Shown here: positions 1 to 7,673 of the stretch, piece by piece
Layout of the letters: each line of letters opens with the position of its first letter
How positions within the stretch are numbered: the first letter of the stretch is position 1
Assembly: GCA_900548905.1 (NCBI GenBank)
Contig: URMK01000079.1
Coordinates: 1-23,277 of the forward strand
Direction of reading: 5' to 3'
DNA length: 23,277 bases
From: an uncultured Lachnospiraceae bacterium
Lineage (GTDB): Bacteria > Bacillota > Clostridia > Lachnospirales > Lachnospiraceae
Notes under the pieces: model-generated
The model's database searches: none
Told to the model about the DNA's origin: nothing
Seen by the model: only the letters and a program-made list of their open reading frames with translations
Made by a program: the position numbers and the translations under genes

Positions 1-85
1 CCTTGCAGCAGCGCCGGCCCAAGGAAACGCAGGGGAGGGGGAGCAGGGGAGGCCGCAGGCCGCAAAGGGCCGTCTGAACCGTTAC
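1..85 (-). repeat. Right half of a MITE/REP-like palindromic repeat, cut by the window edge
   Basis: Bases 1-38 match 9143-9180 with one difference. Bases 72-85 read GTCTGAACCGTTAC, the complement of the terminal motif GTAACCGTTCAGAC with one change. The part between (GGCCGCAGGCCGCAAAGGGCC) corresponds to the outer flank of the 8980-9180 copy. The element therefore enters the window halfway and ends at 85, 32 bp after the stop codon of the last permease gene. Its position suggests it forms the 3' end hairpin of that operon's mRNA. Confidence 0.75.
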
Positions 86-117
86 TTCATTCTGCCACAT
101 TTTCAACCGCAGGGCAA

Positions 118-1032
118 CTACCCTTTTACCGATCCTACCATAACGCCTTTTTCGAAAAACTTCTGGGCAAAAGGATACATAATAATCAGAGGCAGTGCCG
201 ACAGCACCATACAGGCCAGTTCGATTGTCTTGTAGTTGGCCGAGGAATTGGATACTGTGGTCAGTACGGAAGCCGCTCCCGCACTCATGGTTTCTCCCAG
301 CTGGGCGGCGGAGGCGCTGGCCTTGGTGATGGAAAGCATGTAATAGGACAGCGTCTGGATTTCCGATGATTTGGTATAATACAGGGTCTGGGTATAATCA
401 TTCCAGGTAGCCACTGCCGTAAAGATACCCAGCGCACTGATAACAGGCTTGGACAAAGGAATGACCAGACGGAAAAATATCGTATACTCGCTCGCACCGT
501 CAATTTTGGCCGACTCAAACAAGGATTCGGGGATGGCTTTGAAATTGGTGTTAAAAATGATGACGTTATAGAAACCGCCGAACAGCGCGGGCAGGATATA
601 CACCCAGTAACTGTTGTAAATATGCATGGCGTTAAACAGGATAAAATAAGCAATAACGCCGCCGTTTAGGTACATGCTGATAAAACCCAGCACCGTGTAA
701 AATTTCTTTCCCACCAGATTATCCCGGGAAAAACCATAAGCAAACATGGCGGTAAAAAGAGTCTGCACAACCGTGACAATCACGGTCCGGGAGAGGGTGA
801 CGCCGAAAGCCCGGAATATTTCCGGATTTTTCAGCACGGATTTCCAGCTCTCCAGGGAAAATTCTCCGGGAAGCAGCATGGCATAGCCGTTTTTGGCAAT
901 GTCCTGGGCACTGTTCAGGGAATTGATCAGGGAATACCACACCGGATACACCGTGATCACCATAATGAGTATCATAACTATCGTCAGGAGAACGGAAAAA
1001 CGTTTCTCCCTTCTTGATTTGATTTTATTCAT
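118..1032 (-). CDS. lplC: Carbohydrate ABC transporter permease, LplC type
   Basis: 304-residue inner-membrane permease of the CUT1 carbohydrate ABC family, one half of the transmembrane channel. There are about six hydrophobic segments, starting at residues 13-35. The EAA loop that docks the ATPase is seen at about 173-196 (ESAKIDGASEYTIFFRLVIP), close to the usual place about 110 residues before the C-terminus. The start is supported by GGAGG six bases upstream of ATG. It is the third gene of a binding protein-permease-permease operon, 20 bp after the LplB-type gene. No ATPase gene is nearby, as is usual for this family, whose members share one MsmX-like ATPase encoded elsewhere. The substrate cannot be read from the sequence; relatives carry oligosaccharides or polysaccharide breakdown products. 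Confidence 0.92.
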   Translation of the reverse strand: MNKIKSRREKRFSVLLTIVMILIMVITVYPVWYSLINSLNSAQDIAKNGYAMLLPGEFSLESWKSVLKNPEIFRAFGVTLSRTVIVTVVQTLFTAMFAYGFSRDNLVGKKFYTVLGFISMYLNGGVIAYFILFNAMHIYNSYWVYILPALFGGFYNVIIFNTNFKAIPESLFESAKIDGASEYTIFFRLVIPLSKPVISALGIFTAVATWNDYTQTLYYTKSSEIQTLSYYMLSITKASASAAQLGETMSAGAASVLTTVSNSSANYKTIELACMVLSALPLIIMYPFAQKFFEKGVMVGSVKG

Positions 1033-1052
1033 AGGAAACCTCCGCTTTCCGC

Positions 1053-2000
1053 TCAGAACAGGCCGCTGTCCGTCAGCTTGTTGGATACAAAGTTAGCCGT
1101 TGTCAGCAGGATAATTGCCAGTATGGATTTAAAAATGTTAACGGCCGCCGCCATACCGAACTGCAGCTGCTGCAGGCCTACCTTATAGATGTAGGTGTCA
1201 ATGACTTCACTGCGTTCCAGGTTAAAGGAATTCTGCAGCACATAGAGCTGATCGAAGTTGTTGTTCATGATGCCCGCTACGGCAAAGATTACCATAATCA
1301 CAATAGTTCCCTTGATGCAGGGAAGGGTTACGTAGCGCATTTTCTGCAGTCTGCCTGCGCCGTCCAGATCCGCGGCCTCATACAGTTCCTGATCCACGCC
1401 GGATATCGCTGCGGTATACAGGATTGTGCTCCATCCCAATTCCTTGACCAGATTGGAAAGAATGGCTATCGCCCAGAAATACCGGGGCTGGGCCATAAAG
1501 ACGACAGGCTGGGAGATGATCCCGAGTTTCATCAGAATTTGATTGAACAGACCGCCGTCGCCGCTCAGAAGCGTAATGACGATCCCTCCGAATACTACCC
1601 AGGAAATAAAATGGGGCATATAGGTCACTGTCTGGACAAAGCTTTTAAATCTGGGGCGGGCGATTTCATTGATGAATAGTGCGAACAGTATCGCCATCAC
1701 GATATTCACCAGATTCCCAATCAGGTTGATTCCCAGCGTGTTTATCAGCATGCGCTTGAAGTCAAAATTGCCGAATATGACCTTAAAATTCTGGAAGCCA
1801 TACCAGGGACTGGTGAATACCCCTTTGATTCCTTCTATGACACTGTAATTTTTAAAAGCCAGCAGCAGGCCGAACAACGGCACGATACTGAACAGCAGCA
1901 TCAGAACGGTTCCGGGCAGCATGAGGGTATGCAGTTGAAGCTGTGTGGCCCTGTCATAGCCCAGGCGGAACCCTTTCCTTGTTTTTTCTTTTCTTTTCAT
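1053..2000 (-). CDS. lplB: Carbohydrate ABC transporter permease, LplB type
   Basis: 315-residue inner-membrane permease, partner of the downstream LplC-type protein. A basic N-terminal tail (MKRKEKTRKG) is followed by about six membrane segments, the first near 25-48. The EAA loop is seen at about 207-227 (YEAADLDGAGRLQKMRYVTL). GGAGG lies six bases before ATG. It follows the binding-protein gene after a 158-bp gap that holds two strong hairpins, a layout that often gives more binding protein than permease. The family assignment is firm; the sugar is unknown. Confidence 0.92.
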   Translation of the reverse strand: MKRKEKTRKGFRLGYDRATQLQLHTLMLPGTVLMLLFSIVPLFGLLLAFKNYSVIEGIKGVFTSPWYGFQNFKVIFGNFDFKRMLINTLGINLIGNLVNIVMAILFALFINEIARPRFKSFVQTVTYMPHFISWVVFGGIVITLLSGDGGLFNQILMKLGIISQPVVFMAQPRYFWAIAILSNLVKELGWSTILYTAAISGVDQELYEAADLDGAGRLQKMRYVTLPCIKGTIVIMVIFAVAGIMNNNFDQLYVLQNSFNLERSEVIDTYIYKVGLQQLQFGMAAAVNIFKSILAIILLTTANFVSNKLTDSGLF

Positions 2001-2040
2001 GTTGAACCTCCGTCTTTCATCAGGCTGCTGCTTCTCAAAT

Positions 2041-2070
2041 GTAACCGCTCAGACAGGTCTGAACGGTTAC
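2041..2070. repeat. 30-bp perfect-type palindrome carrying two copies of the 14-bp repeat motif
   Basis: GTAACCGCTCAGAC (2041-2054), a 2-bp centre AG, then GTCTGAACGGTTAC (2057-2070). The arms pair along all 14 positions except one C/A opposition. It looks like the two ends of the longer repeat brought together, that is, an empty or internally deleted form. It lies between the binding-protein and first permease genes and would fold in their mRNA. Confidence 0.8.
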
Positions 2071-2071
2071 T

Positions 2072-2111
2072 GCATTCAGCCGGTTAAATCGCTGCGTGTT
2101 GGGCTGAATGC
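2072..2111 (-). promoter_or_regulatory. mRNA hairpin between binding-protein and permease genes
   Basis: GCATTCAGCC (2072-2081) pairs perfectly with GGCTGAATGC (2102-2111) across a 20-base loop. It lies 47 bp past the binding-protein stop and next to the 2041-2070 palindrome. There is no T-run after it on the minus strand, so it is more likely a 3' stabiliser or partial attenuator than a full terminator. The role is inferred. Confidence 0.55.
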
Positions 2112-2158
2112 CTGTTTCCACCACGCTTTCTTACGGTTTGCGATGCCGGGCACGGAAT

Positions 2159-3907
2159 TTATTTGTACAGATCGGCGTTTACATCTTCTATGCTGCTGCC
2201 TTTCTTTTCACAATACTCCTGATATACCTTGTTGTATTCCTCATCGATGGCAGTGATTTCATACTGGTTCAGCGTATCGATCATATTCCGGTATTCTGTC
2301 TCAAACACTTCGTCGGAAGCTGCCGTTACAATCTTCGCCTTCTGGGATTCCAGGTAATTCTTTATCTGGGAAAGTTTGATTCCCAGGTCGCTGGAAGGCT
2401 CGATCACGGTACTGTTCTTGAAACCGAGCAGAGAATCATCGTAGATATAGGTATCTTCGTAATTTCCCAAAGCCGGCATCAGGGAAACCTCGACGCCTCT
2501 GTTGCTGGCGGGATCGGGAACAGGCTCCGTATTTCTTTCAAAGGATGTGTTGGCAAACGGCCACATCAGTACGTTATTGTCGTAATCCTCCGCCAGTTTT
2601 GTTGTCCCTTCTTCGGTTCTGGTTACAATTCCTTTTTCATCGATTGTATAATCTGAGCCTTCCGTCCCATAGTAATTGATGAGCAGACCTTCTTTGCCTG
2701 ACGCCCAGCTTAACAGCTTTGCTATCTTCTCCGGCTCCTTACAGTCTTTGGATACCAGGGTCTGAATCCAGCCGGTCCCTGCGGACTGGTTTACGGGCAT
2801 AGCAGGCCTTGCACCATTGGACGCAAGTATCGGGCCGTAGGAAACCCAGGGCATATTGGTCTTGTCCTGCTGTGCCTGGTTTCCAATCCAGCAGAATACT
2901 CTTTTGGCATCCAGATAGGTTTTCAGTGCCGTTTCATCTATGGTGAGGGTATTGACATCCAGATAGCCGTCCTGTACCAGATTATTCAGGAACTTCAGAC
3001 CGTTTTTATATCCGGGGCTCAGTTCCATATGTCTGTAGCTGCCATTTTCATCCACAGGCACCGCGCCGAAATTCCATGACACAATACCATCCAGGCTGCC
3101 GGTTATCCACAAATCACACTGCAGTACCACAGGCAGCACACTTTGTCCGTCAACCTGGTAACCGGAGGTTTTCACCTTTTCACAGGCCGCATAGAAGCCT
3201 TCCTCCGTCTGGACATCCTCCTGTGTTATTCCCAGGGCATCCATAATTTCTTTATTAAACATAATACAGCTGTTGCTGCCTTTTTCCACCACATCGATCC
3301 AGACCTGATCGTCCGGAGGGAATACTTCCCGGTTATCTTTGGACTCCATATGGCTGGGATAGGAATACCAGCCGCCGTAGGTATCGGTCAGCGCCTGCTT
3401 GATATCCTCCGGGAAATCCTTCAGCAGATGGGAATCGGGATCATAGGTTTCCAGGAAGGTTTTCATATCCCACACCTTATCCGCAGCTACCAGCTGTTTA
3501 TACATATCCGCATCGGTGATGGACATCACATCCGGAAGTTCTCCTGAGGCGATCATCAGCCCCAGCTTGGTGGACGCGTCTGTGGGAGGCTGCTCGATTT
3601 TCAATGTAAGGCCGAAATTTTCTTCTATATATGTAGTGGCGGGTGATTCCTTCGTGGACCAGTTTGCCGTTGCAGGTCCCCAGCCGGAGACATCGGAAAA
3701 CCAGTAAAGCTCTCTTGTTTCCCCCGAAACGGCCGCAGCTGTATCCGCCTGCACGGTTTCCCCGGCCGCCTCACTCTGCCCTGTCTGTGTACCGGATGCC
3801 CCGGTTTCAGCAGAGCCGCAGGCGCCCAGGCTGAAAGCCATCACGCCGGCCAGCGCCAGTGCGCAGAAGCTCTTTGTGTTCCTTTTCCCTATTTTGTTTC
3901 TCTTCAT
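2159..3907 (-). CDS. lplA: Extracellular solute-binding lipoprotein of the LplA type (family 1)
   Basis: 582-residue sugar-binding lipoprotein, first gene of the importer operon. A lipoprotein signal is clear: basic start, hydrophobic stretch at 13-27, and lipobox SLGAC with Cys30 as the lipidated residue. A low-complexity Ser/Gly/Thr/Ala/Glu linker runs to about 60, followed by the ligand-binding domain. The length fits the long CUT1 binding proteins (500-580 residues) that pair with LplB/LplC permeases. The start has an AGGAAAGG site upstream. It lies downstream of the terminator of the yesM/yesN-type genes and is probably their target. Aromatic residues are frequent in the mature part, as expected for sugar binding, but the sugar is not determined. 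Confidence 0.9.
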   Translation of the reverse strand: MKRNKIGKRNTKSFCALALAGVMAFSLGACGSAETGASGTQTGQSEAAGETVQADTAAAVSGETRELYWFSDVSGWGPATANWSTKESPATTYIEENFGLTLKIEQPPTDASTKLGLMIASGELPDVMSITDADMYKQLVAADKVWDMKTFLETYDPDSHLLKDFPEDIKQALTDTYGGWYSYPSHMESKDNREVFPPDDQVWIDVVEKGSNSCIMFNKEIMDALGITQEDVQTEEGFYAACEKVKTSGYQVDGQSVLPVVLQCDLWITGSLDGIVSWNFGAVPVDENGSYRHMELSPGYKNGLKFLNNLVQDGYLDVNTLTIDETALKTYLDAKRVFCWIGNQAQQDKTNMPWVSYGPILASNGARPAMPVNQSAGTGWIQTLVSKDCKEPEKIAKLLSWASGKEGLLINYYGTEGSDYTIDEKGIVTRTEEGTTKLAEDYDNNVLMWPFANTSFERNTEPVPDPASNRGVEVSLMPALGNYEDTYIYDDSLLGFKNSTVIEPSSDLGIKLSQIKNYLESQKAKIVTAASDEVFETEYRNMIDTLNQYEITAIDEEYNKVYQEYCEKKGSSIEDVNADLYK

Positions 3908-4056
3908 AAACCTTTCCTCTTTCCTTCTAGATTTCCGGCGCCTTCCGACATATACATGCAGGAAGTCCGGACCGTTCCTGACTGCTTCATTCTACTATCC
4001 CCGTGATTTCGTTTGTATGGATATAATTTTTGATTTTTGTCACATATTTAGATTTT
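3908..4056 (-). promoter_or_regulatory. Upstream region of the importer operon, promoter not resolved
   Basis: AT-rich stretch between the 4057-4155 hairpin and the binding-protein start. On the minus strand it contains GTGACA followed by a long A/T run, and further on TAGAAT about 70 bp before the ATG. Neither pair gives a convincing sigma-A promoter with 16-18 bp spacing. A weak promoter is consistent with dependence on the AraC-type regulator encoded next door, but no repeated operator stands out. Confidence 0.3.
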
Positions 4057-4155
4057 GTTACCGTCCACGGCCTCTCTGTACCCGGGGAGATTGCTTCCGC
4101 CGGAAGGGCCGGCGGAAGCAATCTCCCCGGGTACAGAGAGGCCGCGGACGGTAAC
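4057..4155. repeat. 99-bp hairpin element with 47-bp arms
   Basis: The left arm 4057-4103 and right arm 4109-4155 pair over 47 positions with a single mismatch, around the loop AAGGG. The outer ends read GTTACCGTCC and GGACGGTAAC. It contains no gene. The ends loosely resemble the 14-bp repeat motif seen elsewhere in the window, but the arms are different. It lies between the yesN-type gene terminator and the binding-protein gene. Confidence 0.9.
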
Positions 4156-4166
4156 GCATAAAAGAA

Positions 4167-4193
4167 CAGCCGCGGCATTTTTTTCCGCGGCTG
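4167..4193 (-). terminator. Intrinsic terminator of the yesM/yesN-type operon
   Basis: CAGCCGCGG (4167-4175) and CCGCGGCTG (4185-4193) form a 9-bp GC-rich stem. On the minus strand the stem is followed by TTCTTTTATG. It lies about 70 bp beyond the stop codon of the response regulator. Confidence 0.75.
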
Positions 4194-4264
4194 CTTAAAC
4201 AGCTATCTATTTTCACTCCTTTTTTCGGATCGGTCAGGCCTTTTTACCGTTCCGTCCCTTCCCC

Positions 4265-5017
4265 CTACAGTTGTCTGCGGTATGCGGCCGGGCTGATTCC
4301 GGTTGCTTTCTTATAAACCTTGGTAAAATAAAAATAATCCGGATAGCCCACCCGCTCCGCTATCCGCTCAATACTGTCATTGGTGGTGCGCAGATATTCC
4401 TGGGCTTTGCGGATCCGGATTTCCACCAGATGCTCGCTGAAACCCTTTCCCGTCCTCTTTTTAATCAGGCTGCTGATATAGCTTTCACTCATTTTAAATT
4501 CGCCCGATAATACCTGGAGGGTGAGCGGCTGTGCATAATGCTCCTGTATGTATTTCACCATTGCCTGTACCTGGAGTTTTTCGGACTGGTACCTCTCTTC
4601 CTGGTGCTCCTCTCCGGCTCCCGGCCCGCGCTCCTCCTTTTTCTCATCCAGGCGCCGCTTTATTTTATCCAGATATTCCGTCAGTTCCTTTTCCTCCACC
4701 GGCTTCACCAGATAACCGGCACAGCCGAACTGCAGCGCTTTTCTTGCGTACTCAAAATCCGTATACCCGCTGACCAGCAGTACCTCCGCATGGAGACCGA
4801 CGTCCCGGATCGTCTGAAGCAGGGTGAGGCCGTCCATTCCCGGCATTCGGATATCGGAAATAATCAAATCCGGCTTGGTCCTGTTGATCCTCGCCAGGGC
4901 CTGTTCCCCGTCCTCCGCCTCACCGCTGACAGCAAAGCCGTAATCACTCCATGCAATCATATTTTTAAGTGTCAGCAAAGCCCACGGCTCATCATCCGCC
5001 AAAAACACATGGTACAT
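4265..5017 (-). CDS. yesN: Response regulator with AraC-type DNA-binding domain (YesN type)
   Basis: 250-residue cytoplasmic transcription regulator. The receiver domain covers about 1-120, with acidic pair Asp8/Asp9, phospho-acceptor Asp55 (LIISDIRMPG) and Lys105 (GYLVKP). A charged linker at about 120-150 leads to a pair of AraC helix-turn-helix units at about 160-250 (ending GISPAAYRRQL). It begins one base after the stop codon of the kinase gene, so the two are co-transcribed and probably translationally coupled. In this family the pair senses a carbohydrate outside the cell and switches on the neighbouring importer, here 2159-118. That target is inferred from position. Confidence 0.93.
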   Translation of the reverse strand: MYHVFLADDEPWALLTLKNMIAWSDYGFAVSGEAEDGEQALARINRTKPDLIISDIRMPGMDGLTLLQTIRDVGLHAEVLLVSGYTDFEYARKALQFGCAGYLVKPVEEKELTEYLDKIKRRLDEKKEERGPGAGEEHQEERYQSEKLQVQAMVKYIQEHYAQPLTLQVLSGEFKMSESYISSLIKKRTGKGFSEHLVEIRIRKAQEYLRTTNDSIERIAERVGYPDYFYFTKVYKKATGISPAAYRRQL

Positions 5018-5018
5018 A

Positions 5019-6746
5019 TCATCTTCCTCCCACCGGTAAAACCATCCTTATTTCCGTACCTTCCCCTTCACTGCTCGTTAAGGTAAATACCGCATCCTGC
5101 CCGTAAAAAAGCCGCATACGTCTGTAAACATTCAAAAAACCAATCCCGTGCCCGTTATCCGGTATGGTTTCCTCTCTGTCAAAGCATTCCATCGCCCATC
5201 GCAGTTCCTTTTGCTTTTCTTCCGGAATTCCGCACCCATTGTCCTTTACCCGTATCACAAGCCTGCGTTCCTCCTGCCAGACGTCCACCCGCACCGTGCC
5301 CTCCCCAACCTTTGTTTCCAGGCCGTGGAGCACCGCGTTTTCCACCAGGGGCTGCATCAGCATTTTGGGGATTTTAATCAGAAATACCTCCCGGGAAGCA
5401 TTCACCGTCACTCTATGCTTCCCGTTGAACCGGTATCGGATAATCTGCGCATATCTCTGCAGGTTTTCCAGTGCCTCCCTCACGGTCACCGTTTCCTCCC
5501 CCTGCACGCTGTACCGGAAAAAGCTGGACAAGGCCATGGTCAGATCCGCAATTTCCTTTTCCCCATGATACAGAGCCATCCCCCGGATACAATTGAAGGT
5601 ATTATATAGGAAATGAGGGTTAATCTGGCTCCTGTAAGCAATCATCTCCGTCTGCTTCTTGGCATATTCCATCTCCAGATATCTCCGGTTGGACTCTATG
5701 ATCTCGTCGTTCAGCTTTTCAATATCGTCAAGCATCTGATTCATTTTCCGGGCCATTTCCCCGATTTCGTTATCCTCAAGCACCTCGATCCGCCGGTTTG
5801 GATCCTTCGTAAACCCCTCCATAAAAGCTATCTGCCGGGAAATCGGATAAAGAATGTGCCGGTAAAGCATGGCACACAGAAAAACCATCATGGACACTAC
5901 CGCCAGAAAAGTAACATATGTGATCTTGCGCATCTGGGAAGCCCCCGACAGCAGCGCTTTTTTCGGAATGACATTAACGATCCTCCAGCCTGTTGCCCCC
6001 ACATAATCCGCATAGACAAGCCTGCTCTTATCCTCCCGATCCGTCTCATACTCCCCGTAGTAATCCTCCCACTTTCCCGCCCTGACAATCGCCCTCCCGC
6101 TCCTGTCGACAAGCGCGATTGCCGATTCCTCATTCAGCAGTGCCCTGTCCACAATCTCCTGAAGATTTCCCACATTAAACAGCAGGTAGGCGCTCCCCAG
6201 CATAGTATAGCCTCCCGCCTCCTCTTTAAATATAGGCATCCCCACTTCAAAACAAGCCTGCCTCGTGGTTTCATCCCACATCCTTCCCGAAAAATTCAAC
6301 ATTTCATTCAGCTCCAGATCCGGCTTGTCCAGAAATACATTCCCCAAAGCAAATATGAGATTTCCGTCTCTGTCATAAAAAATAATATTCTCCAGATTCC
6401 GGTTAATCCTCCGGTTCATGCCCACCATACCCTGGACACTCTCCAGCATCTGAAGCCTCTCATACACATCTGCAGCCTCCAGGAAAGATAGCACCGCCTC
6501 ATTCTTCACCACGTTCATCTGCATATTCTTAAGTTCTTCCTCGAACTGCTCCATCTGCTCCCTTGCCTGCTTATAAACCACCCGGGAAGAACTGCGGGAC
6601 TGTTCCATCGTAGTGGAATTGGCAATATATCCGATAACAAGAAAAGACAGAAAAAGCACCGTCCCCATGATAATAAAAATACCCACATACTCATGAAGCA
6701 GCCTTTTATGTCTCTCCCGCAACCTTTCCGTTAAAAATCGAAGCAT
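5019..6746 (-). CDS. yesM: Membrane sensor histidine kinase, YesM (HisKA_7TM-free, PF06580) type
   Basis: 575-residue kinase. TM1 lies at about 21-43 and TM2 at about 276-298, enclosing a 230-residue extracellular sensor region of the dCache kind. A HAMP-like region at 298-350 and a coiled coil lead into the His_kinase segment with His378 (SQINPHFLYNTF). The ATPase part shows Asn470 (QPLVENAVLHG), DNGCGI at 502-507 and GHGIGF at 532-537. The length is typical of YesM proteins. AAGGGG lies eight bases before ATG. The partner regulator starts one base after its stop. The signal is probably a sugar or a loaded binding protein, as inferred from the family. Confidence 0.93.
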   Translation of the reverse strand: MLRFLTERLRERHKRLLHEYVGIFIIMGTVLFLSFLVIGYIANSTTMEQSRSSSRVVYKQAREQMEQFEEELKNMQMNVVKNEAVLSFLEAADVYERLQMLESVQGMVGMNRRINRNLENIIFYDRDGNLIFALGNVFLDKPDLELNEMLNFSGRMWDETTRQACFEVGMPIFKEEAGGYTMLGSAYLLFNVGNLQEIVDRALLNEESAIALVDRSGRAIVRAGKWEDYYGEYETDREDKSRLVYADYVGATGWRIVNVIPKKALLSGASQMRKITYVTFLAVVSMMVFLCAMLYRHILYPISRQIAFMEGFTKDPNRRIEVLEDNEIGEMARKMNQMLDDIEKLNDEIIESNRRYLEMEYAKKQTEMIAYRSQINPHFLYNTFNCIRGMALYHGEKEIADLTMALSSFFRYSVQGEETVTVREALENLQRYAQIIRYRFNGKHRVTVNASREVFLIKIPKMLMQPLVENAVLHGLETKVGEGTVRVDVWQEERRLVIRVKDNGCGIPEEKQKELRWAMECFDREETIPDNGHGIGFLNVYRRMRLFYGQDAVFTLTSSEGEGTEIRMVLPVGGR

Positions 6747-6852
6747 CCCGTACGCCCCTTTATCTTTTTATAAACGCAAACTTCACAGTCCATATCCCGG
6801 CCTGCGAAACAGCTCCTTTTATTTCCACTTATTACCATATCTTTCCCTCTTC

Positions 6853-6858
6853 ATTATA
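6853..6858 (-). promoter_or_regulatory. Candidate -10 box for the yesM-type operon
   Basis: A perfect TATAAT on the minus strand, about 107 bp before the kinase start codon. No good -35 box is seen 16-18 bp upstream (TAAATT or AAATTA), so use in vivo is uncertain. Confidence 0.4.
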
Positions 6859-6989
6859 AAGGGTACCTTTCAAATAATTTATGAAATATACTTGATATTT
6901 TGGTAATATCTTTAACTTAGTCCCTTCCATACCTCCCCGTCAGACAAAACCGCTCCGGGTGCAGATAAAAATTCTGAGTGCCGTCCGCC

Positions 6990-7018
6990 TTGCGCCCCTT
7001 TCCTCCCTGTGCTACAAT
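6990..7018 (+). promoter_or_regulatory. Sigma-A promoter of the niaR-type gene
   Basis: TTGCGC (6990-6995), a 17-bp spacer and TACAAT (7013-7018). Transcription would start near 7025, giving a leader of about 120 bases that begins almost exactly at the repeat-derived hairpin 7029-7117. Confidence 0.6.
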
Positions 7019-7028
7019 CGAACAAAAG

Positions 7029-7117
7029 GTAACCGTTCAGACAGGTCCCGGCTTTCGCTGCACAGATCGTGAGAAAACGCGGCGGCGGCAGGCATCCGAC
7101 CGCTTCGGAACGGTTAT
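7029..7117 (+). repeat. Repeat-derived leader hairpin before the niaR-type gene
   Basis: The 14-bp motif GTAACCGTTCAGAC lies at 7029-7042 and continues as AGGTC, as in the 2041-2070 palindrome. A partner arm GAACGGTTAT lies at 7108-7117 and pairs with the first ten bases, with one G-U in RNA. The two enclose a GC-rich stretch. The right arm ends 13 bp before the ribosome site, so folding could influence translation. Confidence 0.55.
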
Positions 7118-7143
7118 CGTAAAAAAAAGAAGGAGGGATCCGC

Positions 7144-7656
7144 ATGGACGGAGAAAACCGCAGAAAGGCTCTTCTTGAACTTCTTGCCGCTGCCGGGGAA
7201 CCCTTATCCGGATCCGCACTGGCTAAAAGGCTGGGGGTAAGCCGTCAGGTAATCGTACAGGATATCGCCTTACTACGGGCAACCAACCGTGACATCCTGT
7301 CCACCGCCAGGGGATACCTGCTTTACGCGCCTCCCGCGGCACGCTGCAACCGCTGCTTCATGGTTTCCCATACCACGGAACAGATTGCAGATGAGCTGAA
7401 CACCATTGTGGATCTGGGGGGCAAGGTACTGGATGTCATTATCACCCATCCCATATATGGTACCATCACGGTAAACCTTATTATATCCAGCCGGAAAGAC
7501 GTACAGGAATTTGTCCATAAAATAAAAACCAAACAGACGAAACCCCTGAAGGAACTCACGGATGATATCCACTACCACACCGTGGAAGCGGAAAGCGAGG
7601 CGCTCCTGGACTCCATTGAAAAGATGCTGGCAGAAAAAAAGTACTTGCTTTCGTGA
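7144..7656 (+). CDS. niaR: NiaR-type niacin-responsive transcription repressor (HTH + 3H domain)
   Basis: 170-residue cytoplasmic repressor. A winged HTH_11 domain covers about 5-60 (SGSALAKRLGVSRQVIVQDI), followed by the 3H domain at about 70-168. The metal ligands described for the Thermotoga homologue (two His, one Glu, one His, in the spacing 79/87/144/146) have likely counterparts in His76, Glu84, His143 and His145; His102 is also present. NiaR proteins bind nicotinic acid and repress NAD precursor synthesis and uptake genes. GGAGG lies seven bases before ATG. The next gene on the same strand encodes a membrane protein that is probably its target. The name NadR is also used for this family in some databases, but it is not the enterobacterial NadR. 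Confidence 0.92.
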   Translation: MDGENRRKALLELLAAAGEPLSGSALAKRLGVSRQVIVQDIALLRATNRDILSTARGYLLYAPPAARCNRCFMVSHTTEQIADELNTIVDLGGKVLDVIITHPIYGTITVNLIISSRKDVQEFVHKIKTKQTKPLKELTDDIHYHTVEAESEALLDSIEKMLAEKKYLLS

Positions 7657-7673
7657 CCCTTATGTGCTATTTT
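7645..7673 (+). promoter_or_regulatory. Candidate promoter for the EIIC-like gene
   Basis: TTGCTT (7645-7650), a 17-bp spacer and TATTTT (7668-7673). It overlaps the end of the niaR-type gene and lies directly before the operator-like sequence, which would suit repression. Both boxes are weak matches. Confidence 0.35.

Larger units (their letters stand above)
6747..7143. other. Divergent intergenic region between yesM-type and niaR-type genes
   Basis: No gene is supported here. From left to right it holds a candidate minus-strand promoter (-10 at 6853-6858), an AT-rich stretch to about 6920, the plus-strand promoter of the niaR-type gene (6990-7018) and a repeat-derived leader hairpin (7029-7117). 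The ribosome site for the niaR-type gene is GGAGG at 7131-7136. Confidence 0.6.

Noticed and set aside
5613..6491. 292-codon plus-strand frame opposite the yesM-type gene, and similar long antisense frames at 9758, 14947 and 19570
   Set aside because: All lie opposite well-supported genes, show the Pro/His/Arg-rich composition of antisense translation and match no known domain.
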